Origin: an uncultured Balneolaceae bacterium
Lineage (GTDB): Bacteria > Bacteroidota > Rhodothermia > Balneolales > Balneolaceae
Direction of reading: 5' to 3'
Assembly: GCA_937125285.1 (NCBI GenBank)
Contig: CAKZLH010000256.1
Location: 1 to 64,000 of the forward strand
Length of the DNA: 64,000 bases
The notes under the pieces were generated by a model. That model was not told the origin of the DNA. It worked only from the letters and a program-made list of their open reading frames with translations, and made no database searches. Shown here piece after piece: positions 10,611-20,105 of the stretch (within the stretch, counting starts at the first letter, position 1; every line of letters begins with the position of its first letter). Position numbers and translations under genes: made by a program.

Positions 10611-10631
10611 TATTTAGAACAGTTCTAAATA
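10611..10631. promoter_or_regulatory. 21-bp perfect palindrome upstream of sufB (candidate operator)
   Basis: TATTTAGAACAGTTCTAAATA; arms TATTTAGAAC/GTTCTAAATA around a single central base. Confidence 0.5.
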
Positions 10632-10635
10632 TAAG

Positions 10636-10653
10636 AAATTAGAGACCTAATTT
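10636..10653. repeat. Inverted repeat AAATTAG-agac-CTAATTT
   Basis: 7-bp perfect arms with a 4-nt loop; possible weak terminator after manA or part of the sufB upstream region. Confidence 0.35.
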
Positions 10654-10692
10654 TCAGAAATACTTACGATTTATATCTATTAAGAAGATCTG

Positions 10693-11676
10693 CTAATTAA
10701 TGGGAGTTGGAATGGTTACTTCTAGTATGATGGATGCTCCTATCGGGTTAAAGGATAATTCTCTAATAGCAGCAGGAACCAGTACGGTGTCACCTTTCAC
10801 TATCTTGGGCAACTCTGGTACATCATGTATTTCTACAGCCCCTTCTATACACATCAATACGGTACAAGATTTTGAAGTAAATTCGCGCTTAATAGCCTTT
10901 TCCAAGCAAATCCTTTTGGTAACAAAATATTCAGACTGACCAATGATACACTCTGATTCACCTGTATTATACCTTGTTAGGTAGGATTCCGGTAGAGTGA
11001 AATCTATCGCTTCTAAAGCTAGATCATTATGTAACTCCCTAGTATTTCCATGAACATCTTTACGATTAAAATCATGAATTCGATAGGTGACATCTGAGCT
11101 TTGTTGAATCTCAGCTATTAACAAACCTTTTCCTATGGTGTGAATTCGCCCAGCCGGTATGAAAAGTACATCATGTTTTTTTACTGGCTCCCTATTTAAA
11201 ACATCAACTAAGGTATCGTCATCAACATGACTTTGGTATTGTTCAGGAGTAAGCTGTTGGTTGAAACCTACGATTAAGGAAGCATCTTCATCCGCATCCA
11301 CTATATACCACATCTCCGTCTTGCCTAAGCTATTATGCCGTTTTAAGGCAAGTTCATCATTGGGATGAACTTGAATAGATAAATCCTCTTGTGCATCTAT
11401 AAATTTAAATAATAGTGGAAAATCTACACCATGAGCATCATATACGTGTTCTCCTATAAGTTCTTGCTTGTACTCTCTTATAAGTTCTGGTAATGATGTG
11501 CCAGCAAGAGCACCATTAGCAACCACTGAATGGTTAGCTGGGACTGCTGAAAGCTCCCAGGATTCGCCATCATATAAACTCATGGATTCTTTACCTAAGA
11601 TACTAGAGAGTTTAGTGCCGCCCCACAATTTTTCCTTTATGATGGGGGTAAACTTAAGCGGGTATAATTTTTCCAT
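10693..11676 (-). CDS. manA: Mannose-6-phosphate isomerase, class I (cupin)
   Basis: PIIKEKLWGGTKL, LFKFIDAQEDLSIQVHPND, GRIHTIGKG. Confidence 0.92.
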   Translation of the reverse strand: MEKLYPLKFTPIIKEKLWGGTKLSSILGKESMSLYDGESWELSAVPANHSVVANGALAGTSLPELIREYKQELIGEHVYDAHGVDFPLLFKFIDAQEDLSIQVHPNDELALKRHNSLGKTEMWYIVDADEDASLIVGFNQQLTPEQYQSHVDDDTLVDVLNREPVKKHDVLFIPAGRIHTIGKGLLIAEIQQSSDVTYRIHDFNRKDVHGNTRELHNDLALEAIDFTLPESYLTRYNTGESECIIGQSEYFVTKRICLEKAIKREFTSKSCTVLMCIEGAVEIHDVPELPKIVKGDTVLVPAAIRELSFNPIGASIILEVTIPTPIN

Positions 11677-11681
11677 ATAGA

Positions 11682-12665
11682 TTACGACATTAAGATTCCT
11701 AAATAAGCGGTGTGAATAATATCTGATTCAGAACACCCTCGTGAGAGATCGAGCATGGGTTTGTTTAGACCTTGAAGTATAGGGCCCATAGCCGATGCAT
11801 TGGCTAATCGTTGAACGAGTTTGTACCCAATATTTCCAGACTCTAGGTTAGGAAAAATAAATACATTTGCGTCACCAGCTACAGAACTATCTGGGGCCTT
11901 TCGCTTTGCAACTGATTGGTCCCATGCCGCATCAAATTGCAACTCTCCATCAATGGCATATCGATTATATTTCTTTTTGTATATGGTTAATGCGCTTCTA
12001 ATTTTCTCTACTCGTTCATGCTCTGCACTACCTCTTGTAGAGAAAGAAAGCAGTGCTATTTTAGGCACAATTCCTGTCAAAGATTCAAAATTTTTGGCCG
12101 AGTCGAATGCAATATTGGCTAGTTGGGCGTCGGTTGGCTCAGGTATTACGGCACAATCTGCAAAACTTAGAAGTTTATCGTCATTTAGCTCCATGATAAA
12201 ACTACTTGATATAGTTTCGGACTCTGGATGTAAACCAATAGAATGGATAGCCGCTCTGATTACATCTCCAGTGGTAGCGACCGAACCAGCAACGCAAGTG
12301 TCCACCAAATTTGTTGCCAAATAACAAGCTCCAAAGTATAACGGATCTTTAAGGGCCTTTTCGACCATTTCCAAGGTCCAACCTTTAGTTTTCCTCTTAC
12401 TAAATAAATGCTCAGCTAGCGCGGGTAGTTTAGAATCGGTTTCGGGATCTAACCAGTGAACCCTAGGATGTTGAAAAGTGGGCTGAGCTTTGTCATTTAA
12501 CACTAGAAAAACATCGGCTATTTCATTTTGAGCAAGAAACTTGGCAGCTTTAATAATTCGTTCGTCTGAGGACCTTGGAAAAAGTACTTTTCCTTGTTTT
12601 TGGAAGGCTTTATGCTCTAGTAGTTCAGTAAACTTCATACTTTGAGAGTCGAAAATAGTTTGCAA
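11682..12665 (-). CDS. pta: Phosphate acetyltransferase (short, catalytic domain only)
   Basis: FPRSSDERIIKAAKFLA, CVAGSVATTGDVIRAAI, LNKPMLDLSRGCS; typical PTA_PTB domain. Confidence 0.92.
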   Translation of the reverse strand: MQTIFDSQSMKFTELLEHKAFQKQGKVLFPRSSDERIIKAAKFLAQNEIADVFLVLNDKAQPTFQHPRVHWLDPETDSKLPALAEHLFSKRKTKGWTLEMVEKALKDPLYFGACYLATNLVDTCVAGSVATTGDVIRAAIHSIGLHPESETISSSFIMELNDDKLLSFADCAVIPEPTDAQLANIAFDSAKNFESLTGIVPKIALLSFSTRGSAEHERVEKIRSALTIYKKKYNRYAIDGELQFDAAWDQSVAKRKAPDSSVAGDANVFIFPNLESGNIGYKLVQRLANASAMGPILQGLNKPMLDLSRGCSESDIIHTAYLGILMS

Positions 12666-14372
12666 TTACCAATTCGTATCATGATTACCAAAAAATAGTA
12701 TGTTTTGAGGTTCATTATGTAATCTTCTTGAAGTATAATCCACATTACGTTGTAGATGATTTATGATCATATTAGTAGACTTAGAACCCTTTTTTAATGC
12801 ATCTGCCAAATAATAGCTAAAGATACTATGATACTTTTGCGCTAAACCTTGTTTTGTGTAAAGCTGGGATTGGCTACGTCCATCTGAAGAAAATATCATA
12901 CTAAAGCTTAAGTTTGAATTTACTAGTTGATCATTTATCTGGAGAATTGCTTGATAAAATTGCTCAGGTGTGCCGGAAGCATAATCGTAATTAACATCTG
13001 CAATTAAAATCAGACTACTATAGCCCAATGTTACTACCTGATCTACAATGGATTCAAAATCAAAATAGTGCTCACTATCACCTAATAAATATGTAAGGTT
13101 ATTATTCTTACCTATTGAAGCATAACCATTTAAATATAGTATAATTTGTTTCTCTTCACTTGAAATTTTTTCTAGAAGTGACCAACTTTCAAAGTATTGA
13201 TCAGGATTACTTTGATTGATAACTCTAGCTAGGTTGGTATAACCTAAGCCCAATGTATTGATAAAATATTCTTCTAATAATTTTCCATCTCTCTCGGCAT
13301 AACGCTTATTTTGTAGTCCACCACCATAAAACTCATTTGCAATAATAATTGCATTACTTGGCACCGTTCTGTTCTCTAATGGTGTAGGGATATCCCTCTC
13401 AACATCTACATTTCCAAAAGGGATATTAGGCAATGTCACAATGGAAAGTTCATCAATATAATTAGTTGGCCGCCAAATCGGGCGAACATCACTTTTTGAT
13501 AGATACGTCTCGGTTATACCATATTGTACCTTATACCAATCTTCTAATTCACCTAAATACAATAATTCACTGCCTCTCGCCAAATCAGTGAGTATTGAAT
13601 TGTTGGAATTATTGGGTTGTTGACGCAATGGACTAATATTTGATTCTACAACTACAAACCGTTCAAATATGTCGGTAATAGTTAATGGATAGATATAGGT
13701 ACTGTCATTAAAGTCTAATTCAATTCGAATATTTTGCTGCTCATCAAATGTGAAATCATTTGGGTTTAGTTCTTCCAAGAGATTGATTTGGTATGAATTC
13801 CCATCAAAATTGACCTCATTTCGAATAGCAACCGCTTCATTGCGACTATAAATGGTATAAGTCGGATTAATGAGAGGTCTACGAGAAGCTAATAGGGTAT
13901 CTGTGAGCTCAATTGTGCCTGTTCTTTTTAATAAACGCTCTTCTCCAGTAGCTAATGAAGTACCCATTTCTCTATCCCCAATCATTCCTAAAGCCAAGCT
14001 TAAACCAGCTGTCCCCAAAAACATGTACTGCTCGAAGCTACCATTAGAAAATTTTTGTGAAGTTAAGTAAGATAAATACGCACCAGAAGCTCCAAGGACT
14101 AAACCTAAAAAAGAAGGTCTATATCGCTGCAGGTACCTTCCCATTTTAATCTTTTGAGCGTATTCGTAGGTATTGGTATCCCATACCTGAAATCCGACAA
14201 TTGGTTTTTCTGGGGTAGGTGTTTCAGAAACTTTCAAGAATTGATTATTGGCTACCAACTCGAATTCTGTTCGGTCAATGGCCGTATTGTCTTCTATAAT
14301 CCATTTTGAACTACTGCATCCTAAGGATATCAAAAGTACTAAAATTGGTATGTAACGGGGATTTATGCCCAT
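12666..14372 (-). CDS. Lipoprotein with bacterial SH3-like region and degenerate caspase-like (peptidase C14) domain
   Basis: Lipobox LISLGC; SH3b-like VVVESNISPLRQQPNN...LGELEDWYKVQYG; caspase-like AIIIANEFYGGGLQNKRYAERDGKLLEEYFINTLGLG with the expected His/Cys motifs replaced. Confidence 0.6.
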   Translation of the reverse strand: MGINPRYIPILVLLISLGCSSSKWIIEDNTAIDRTEFELVANNQFLKVSETPTPEKPIVGFQVWDTNTYEYAQKIKMGRYLQRYRPSFLGLVLGASGAYLSYLTSQKFSNGSFEQYMFLGTAGLSLALGMIGDREMGTSLATGEERLLKRTGTIELTDTLLASRRPLINPTYTIYSRNEAVAIRNEVNFDGNSYQINLLEELNPNDFTFDEQQNIRIELDFNDSTYIYPLTITDIFERFVVVESNISPLRQQPNNSNNSILTDLARGSELLYLGELEDWYKVQYGITETYLSKSDVRPIWRPTNYIDELSIVTLPNIPFGNVDVERDIPTPLENRTVPSNAIIIANEFYGGGLQNKRYAERDGKLLEEYFINTLGLGYTNLARVINQSNPDQYFESWSLLEKISSEEKQIILYLNGYASIGKNNNLTYLLGDSEHYFDFESIVDQVVTLGYSSLILIADVNYDYASGTPEQFYQAILQINDQLVNSNLSFSMIFSSDGRSQSQLYTKQGLAQKYHSIFSYYLADALKKGSKSTNMIINHLQRNVDYTSRRLHNEPQNILFFGNHDTNW

Positions 14373-15580
14373 GGAGTCTGCTTCGAAGCAATGGCTATTT
14401 TAGCAGCATCAATGGCAATCACTAGCTCCTCATTGGTTGGAACTACGTATATCTCAACTCTAGAATTTTCAGTGTGAATAGGGCCGAATCCGACGATTTC
14501 ATCATTTTTTTTCTCGTCAATTTCTAACCCAAGGTATTCTAGATCTTGGATGATCTTTTTTCTAATGATGGGTGAATTCTCGCCAATACCTCCAGTGAAC
14601 AATAATGCATCAGCTCCATTCAGTGCTGCTACATAGGATCCAATGTATTTCTTTGCTCTATAACAAAACACATCAACAGCCTCGTTACACCTTCTATCTC
14701 CTTGCTCTGCCTCTTCTAATAAATCCCTCATATCTCCAGCATAACCACTTAAACCAAGTAATCCACTGTGCTTATTTAACAAGGCATGAACATTGGCAAG
14801 TGACAATTCCTCTTTTTCAATCAGAAAAAATAAAATAGACGGGTCAATATCACCACTCCGAGTTCCCATGACTAAACCCTCTAATGGAGTAAATCCCATA
14901 GAGGTATCATAGGATTTCCCGTCTTTAATCGCATTTATAGACCCCCCATTACCCAAATGACAACTGATTATCTTCGATCCATTTTTTTTCCGGTTTAATC
15001 GATTAAAGTACTCCCGACTTACGAAATAATGGGAAGTACCATGAAATCCATACCTCCTAATTTTGTATCTCCGGTAAAGCCGATTGGGTATCGCATACAA
15101 ATAAGCATGCTGAGGTATGGAGTGGTGAAATGCAGTATCAAATACCGCTACATGTGGAATATTGGGTAATAACTTTTTGGCTGCACGTATACCGTGTAAA
15201 TTGGGCGGATTATGTAATGGTGCAATATCAAAGGCTTGCTCTATAGCAGACTCTACATCCTCATCAATCAAAACCGAATCTTTAAACAATTCACCGCCAT
15301 GCACCACCCTATGCCCAACAGCTTCAATTTCATCTATGGAATGAAGATTGGGGTTATCTGCTTGCATAAGTAATTCCATAATCTTACCTAATGCAGCAGA
15401 GTGATTTTCAATAGCTATGGATTTTTTTAATGGTTTTTCGTCTAAAAACTCATGCCGGATAATCGAGGTTACCGCCCCTATTCTTTCTACCAAACCCTTA
15501 CAAAGAGTGGTTCTATTTTTAGTATCAATAAGCTGATATTTGATAGAGGAACTACCGCAATTAATCACTAAAATTTTCAT
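14363..15580 (-). CDS. ackA: Acetate kinase
   Basis: VINCGSSSIKYQL, AVGHRVVHGG, FDTAFHHSIP, GTRSGDIDPS. Confidence 0.97.
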   Translation of the reverse strand: MKILVINCGSSSIKYQLIDTKNRTTLCKGLVERIGAVTSIIRHEFLDEKPLKKSIAIENHSAALGKIMELLMQADNPNLHSIDEIEAVGHRVVHGGELFKDSVLIDEDVESAIEQAFDIAPLHNPPNLHGIRAAKKLLPNIPHVAVFDTAFHHSIPQHAYLYAIPNRLYRRYKIRRYGFHGTSHYFVSREYFNRLNRKKNGSKIISCHLGNGGSINAIKDGKSYDTSMGFTPLEGLVMGTRSGDIDPSILFFLIEKEELSLANVHALLNKHSGLLGLSGYAGDMRDLLEEAEQGDRRCNEAVDVFCYRAKKYIGSYVAALNGADALLFTGGIGENSPIIRKKIIQDLEYLGLEIDEKKNDEIVGFGPIHTENSRVEIYVVPTNEELVIAIDAAKIAIASKQTPWA

Positions 15581-15582
15581 TT

Positions 15583-16032
15583 TTACGCTTTAATTATCCA
15601 TTCGGGTAAGATGCTATTCGAAATCAACAGGTCATGAGCCATCTTCATTAGTCTTACTTGCTCTGGCCATTTGATAAAATCTTCAACAGAATCTATCGTT
15701 ATCCATTCATAGTTTGTGTGTTCATTATTGAGTTGCAGAGAAACTGTTGACTCAATTTCTGCGGCAAATGCAGGAATAAGATGTATAGTATTGGACTCAT
15801 GTTCAAAAAATGTATTTATCGACGGTATAGTCCAAAATGATACGGGAGTGCTTCCGGTTTCTTCCTTTATTTCTCGTAAAGCGGCCTGGGTGTAACTTTC
15901 GTTTTCTTTAAGCTTACCTCCCACCATTCGCCATTGGCCTGAGTAAATTTTATTCTTCGCTCGCTTGAGAACTAAAAATTCTATTGTATGGTCTTTCTTG
16001 CGGTAAAGATAAGCATCTATTAAACGTTTCAT
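15583..16032 (-). CDS. NUDIX hydrolase
   Basis: NUDIX box GGKLKENESYTQAALREIKEETG. Confidence 0.93.
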   Translation of the reverse strand: MKRLIDAYLYRKKDHTIEFLVLKRAKNKIYSGQWRMVGGKLKENESYTQAALREIKEETGSTPVSFWTIPSINTFFEHESNTIHLIPAFAAEIESTVSLQLNNEHTNYEWITIDSVEDFIKWPEQVRLMKMAHDLLISNSILPEWIIKA

Positions 16033-16079
16033 ATATGGTATAAAAGTCTTTTAAGCAAGATAGGCTACCCAACTGAATG

Positions 16080-16562
16080 TTATTCAACTTCTATTTTTTG
16101 TATTTCAAGCTCTAGTGTTCCAGCAGGAACTTGTACCGTAACTACATCTCCTACTTCCTTACCTAAGAGAGCCGCGCCAATAGGACTATCAACTGAAATT
16201 TTACCTTTAGAAAAATCTGCTTCGTTGGGAGAAACCAAAGTATATTTCATCGTTTTTTTCATCTTGATATTCAGAATGGTAACCGTTGTAAGTACACGTA
16301 CTTTGGTTAAATCTAAATCCTTAGCGTCTAAGATTCGGGCATTTGCTAAAATATCTTCCAATTGTGTAATTCGAGTTTCAAGATGTCCCTGTGCTTCTTT
16401 AGCAGCATCGTATTCAGCATTTTCACTAAGATCACCTTTTGCTCTCGCTTCAGCGATATCCTCAGCAATCTCTCTACGACCTCTTGTTTTTAAATCTCTA
16501 AGCTCTTGATCCAACTTATCATATCCTTCTTGGCTTAGGTATTGTATTTTGCTCATAATCAT
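16080..16562 (-). CDS. greA: Transcription elongation factor GreA
   Basis: YLSQEGYDKLDQELRDLK, EARAKGDLSENAEYDAAKEAQG; SPIGAALLGKEVGD. Confidence 0.96.
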   Translation of the reverse strand: MIMSKIQYLSQEGYDKLDQELRDLKTRGRREIAEDIAEARAKGDLSENAEYDAAKEAQGHLETRITQLEDILANARILDAKDLDLTKVRVLTTVTILNIKMKKTMKYTLVSPNEADFSKGKISVDSPIGAALLGKEVGDVVTVQVPAGTLELEIQKIEVE

Positions 16563-16627
16563 CGATTAATTTAAATAGTTCTTCATCAAATTAGCATGAA
16601 GCACATAAATTACGGGTATTATATGTG

Positions 16628-17893
16628 TTATTCTACTTTTGCTAATGGTTCTTCTTTTGAATTGTATGGTAAAGACGATCTAGGAAGTACATGGCTAGCT
16701 AATATCAGGGCTAACATAGATAGTATGGCACCTATCAAAAAGGGAGCACCGGGTAAGTAAATGACATCTGAAGTACTAAAATAACTAAATGATTGAGTCA
16801 TTAAAGGAGGGCCAATTATGGCGGCAAAGCTAATGATACTCGTAAGTACACCCTGTAATTCTCCTTGCATGTTCGAAGGTACTTGATTAGATACAATACT
16901 TTGTAATGAAGGTCCAGCAAATCCACTAAGCGAATATGGCAGGACCATAACAAGCATCCAAAAACCGTTAGTTGCCCACGCAAAACCAATAAAACCAATC
17001 ATATAGGCAACTATTCCAAAATATACAGCGACTTGAGTTCCAATTTTAGGTATGACTACTCTAGTCAATCCTCCTTGAACGACCGCAACACAAATGCCTA
17101 CAACACCTAGAGACAGCCCAACCATTGCTTCATCCCAATTAAATTTGAACATAGTAAAGTAGGTCCATGTACTTTGGGTGGCATGATGAGATAGATACAA
17201 AATAAAAAACACCATAAATAGTCCACTAGCTTTCGATAACTTTTTTATCTGCTTAAACGCACCAAGTGGATTAGCTCTATTCCATTCGAATAGCCTTCTT
17301 TGATCTTCAGGAAGTGATTCAGGCAAAATAAAGTATCCATAACATACATTGATTATACTCAATAAAGCAGCCGCTATAAATGGTACTCGAGAACCATATT
17401 CACCAAGTAGCCCCCCCAATACAGGGCCTATTATAAAACCAAGACCAAATGCAGCACCCAATAAACCAAAATTTTGGGCTTTTTTTTCGGGAGTACTAAT
17501 ATCGGCAATATAGGCACTTGCCGTCGTCATGGTAGCACCTGTAATACCCGATAGAAAACGTGCCAAAAACAACCAACTAAGGGTTGGTGCCCATGCTAGC
17601 AATAGATAGTTCAGGCCATAGGCAAGAAGCGAACTCAGTAAGAGTGGTCTTCTACCAAAGCGATCACTTAAAGCACCAATTATAGGGGCAAAAATAAATT
17701 GGGTTCCCGCATAAATAAACATGAGCAAGCCACCAAATTCAGCCGCATTACTTATGGTTTCACCCGTGAGCTCCATAATTAAATTTGGGACTACAGGTAT
17801 TATAATACCTAGTCCAATAACATCAATAAGTACGGTAATAAAAATAAAGACTAGAGAAGCACGCTCAATTTTTGGCTTCATAATGACTTCCAT
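16628..17893 (-). CDS. MFS transporter, TetA-like
   Basis: 12-TM pattern; GALSDRFGRRPLLL, FLSGITGATMTTASAYIADIS. Confidence 0.88.
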   Translation of the reverse strand: MEVIMKPKIERASLVFIFITVLIDVIGLGIIIPVVPNLIMELTGETISNAAEFGGLLMFIYAGTQFIFAPIIGALSDRFGRRPLLLSSLLAYGLNYLLLAWAPTLSWLFLARFLSGITGATMTTASAYIADISTPEKKAQNFGLLGAAFGLGFIIGPVLGGLLGEYGSRVPFIAAALLSIINVCYGYFILPESLPEDQRRLFEWNRANPLGAFKQIKKLSKASGLFMVFFILYLSHHATQSTWTYFTMFKFNWDEAMVGLSLGVVGICVAVVQGGLTRVVIPKIGTQVAVYFGIVAYMIGFIGFAWATNGFWMLVMVLPYSLSGFAGPSLQSIVSNQVPSNMQGELQGVLTSIISFAAIIGPPLMTQSFSYFSTSDVIYLPGAPFLIGAILSMLALILASHVLPRSSLPYNSKEEPLAKVE

Positions 17894-18207
17894 TGTTCAT
17901 ACAGCTCTCTCAAGGTAATCCAACGATACATACCTGAGTTATGACCATCTGACCAGTGAATTTGAAGAGCGTGATTACCAATTTGATTAGCCTTACGTAT
18001 GGTCAAAACATAGTGTCCTTCAAAATTAAATGCTTCAGGGTTGAAAATTTGCATTTTGTCATGCCCACCTCTACACATAACACATGGACAATTTTTACGT
18101 AACCCATAAAACGGATACCGATACTCCAATTGATCGGACCAGATTATTTCTAGGTACTGATCGTCATTATTTATAACTATTTTGGAAGGAACCGACATAG
18201 TAACCAT
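17878..18207 (-). CDS. DUF971 (gamma-butyrobetaine hydroxylase-like N-terminal) domain protein
   Basis: LRKNCPCVMCRGG ... QIHWSDGHNSGMYRWITLRELY. Confidence 0.85.
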   Translation of the reverse strand: MVTMSVPSKIVINNDDQYLEIIWSDQLEYRYPFYGLRKNCPCVMCRGGHDKMQIFNPEAFNFEGHYVLTIRKANQIGNHALQIHWSDGHNSGMYRWITLRELYEQWKSL

Positions 18208-18240
18208 TCATTTAATTTCATACTTGAATATACTCATTAT

Positions 18241-18969
18241 ATGCTACTTGTTTATGTAATTTCGATTCCTTTTGTAATAGCAGGCTACCTATTCGGGTTA
18301 AAAAAGCTAAAAATCTATCTACTCACCTTCCGAATCATACTTATTTGGTTAACGATTGTGACCTCACTTTATATTTTAGCCTTAATTTTTTACAAGATTA
18401 ATGTATTGAGTGAAGAGATCGCAGGAATCTTGATGGCTTTATTTTATGGGATTGTTTCCGGAATAATTCTTGGAAAGTTTCATTCGCAACTAACCTTTAA
18501 AAGAACTACTGGATACCCCCTATACATATATAGAGAATTCTTGGTTGATGGCACCCCATTGGCTGTTGGTAGCACATTAATATTTGCTGGCTTACTTCGC
18601 CTATTTTGGGATTTGAATCTACTTATTACACCCATACAACTATATTCAGGAGTTTCTTTACTAGCCTTAGGTTTACTGTTCTACTCTTTAAGTTTAGTTC
18701 CTAATTTAAAAACTCAATGTATACTCATCATTGATGAAGCTATATCTTGGAATCGCGTAACAAGTTATGAATGGATAAACGACCATGAAGTTATACTACA
18801 CTTGGATAATGCTTCAAAAACTACGTTATCTAGGTCTTATATTCGTGTCCAAGTTAATGAGGGAAATAGGGTGAAAGTAGATCGAATTTTGACTTCAAAA
18901 ATTGACACAAATTATATGGTGTCAGAGGAAAAAAGTGATGGGAATGAATCGGAGGAAGAAACAAGGTGA
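18241..18969 (+). CDS. Hypothetical multi-pass membrane protein
   Basis: Long ORF with several hydrophobic segments; no family recognised. Confidence 0.6.
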   Translation: MLLVYVISIPFVIAGYLFGLKKLKIYLLTFRIILIWLTIVTSLYILALIFYKINVLSEEIAGILMALFYGIVSGIILGKFHSQLTFKRTTGYPLYIYREFLVDGTPLAVGSTLIFAGLLRLFWDLNLLITPIQLYSGVSLLALGLLFYSLSLVPNLKTQCILIIDEAISWNRVTSYEWINDHEVILHLDNASKTTLSRSYIRVQVNEGNRVKVDRILTSKIDTNYMVSEEKSDGNESEEETR

Positions 18970-19038
18970 ATATATTTTTCATCTTCGAAGTGTAGTTGCT
19001 ACCTTGAAGGGTAATTAATAATTAAAAAACTTACTATT

Positions 19039-19470
19039 TTGTCCACTATTAAGGAAGGCGATACCGTCTCAGTACATTACACAGGAACTCTAACTACCGG
19101 AGAAGTTTTTGACAGCTCTAAGAACCGTGAACCACTCACGTTTACATTAGGTCAGGGCCAATTAATTGCCGGCTTTGAGAAAGCGGTTATAGGTCTATCT
19201 GAAGGCGACTCAACTACAGCTAATATACCCGCTAAGGAGGCTTATGGAGAGGTAAATCCTGAAATGATTGTAGATGTTCCTAAAAATCAATTACCAACTG
19301 AAATTGAAGCCAAAGTGGGTTTGCAGTTACAACTAAATCAACCAAATGGTCAAGCCATACCTGTACAGATTACTGAAGTTAAGGAGGAGATCATCACCAT
19401 TGATGCTAATCATCCCCTAGCAGGAAAAGATCTAAATTTTGATATAGAAGTAATTGAGATAAACCCATAA
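19039..19470 (+). CDS. FKBP-type peptidyl-prolyl isomerase, SlyD-like (TTG start)
   Basis: VSVHYTGTLTTGEVFDSS, IAGFEKAVIGLSEGD, NHPLAGKDLNFDIEV. Confidence 0.93.
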   Translation: MSTIKEGDTVSVHYTGTLTTGEVFDSSKNREPLTFTLGQGQLIAGFEKAVIGLSEGDSTTANIPAKEAYGEVNPEMIVDVPKNQLPTEIEAKVGLQLQLNQPNGQAIPVQITEVKEEIITIDANHPLAGKDLNFDIEVIEINP

Positions 19471-19534
19471 ATTACTACTCCTTTTAAAATTCACCTAAGT
19501 AGGCTATTCTAGATCAGGAATTAGGGTTAACTAT

Positions 19535-20026
19535 TTACATGGAGACTTTATTCTCTTGTTTAGGATCCAAGTCATATAAAGAAGAAACCGTTGCTTGTAC
19601 GGTTTTATACCATTCATTTCCAAATTTATCATTGATGGTATAAAAATCAGAGAAATCTGGTTTTCTTAGATTCATCTTCCACTCTTGGGTTTTGGATTTA
19701 AAGCTTGGATCTATATGAAGTAATTCATGATAGAGTAGCATTTCTTTGGTTTGATTATCTAACATATCCCACAACTCACCTGAAATTTCTATTAAATAAT
19801 CATTCCCAGAATAGTATTTCACCTCCCTTGAGGCCTTAATGCATTTAGCAGCTCTTTGTTTAGAAATATTTGGGTACACTAAAAAGTACCCAATTTCAGC
19901 CGGACCAAATTCAAGCTTATGAGTATCAATTACTTTTTTTGCAATAGCTTCAACCTCTGGGGATTCCATGAGTTGTTTATCGCTGTTAATGGTCTCTTCA
20001 GGGGCTAAAAAATCGTTGGTTGGCAT
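19535..20026 (-). CDS. Putative metallopeptidase (phage-metallopeptidase-like, HExxH)
   Basis: EISGELWDMLDNQTKEMLLYHELLHIDP contains HELLH. Confidence 0.6.
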   Translation of the reverse strand: MPTNDFLAPEETINSDKQLMESPEVEAIAKKVIDTHKLEFGPAEIGYFLVYPNISKQRAAKCIKASREVKYYSGNDYLIEISGELWDMLDNQTKEMLLYHELLHIDPSFKSKTQEWKMNLRKPDFSDFYTINDKFGNEWYKTVQATVSSLYDLDPKQENKVSM

Positions 20027-20105
20027 ATGATATTAAACTCTAATCGTTCTATATTTTAAAATTGTATTTTCTCAATGTATAAAGCGACCAATAATACCCT
20101 AAAAC

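Noticed and set aside
16628-17893. TetA-like MFS protein as an acquired tetracycline-resistance gene
   Set aside because: TetA-like MFS proteins are common chromosomal transporters; no tetR or mobile context nearby and substrate cannot be inferred.
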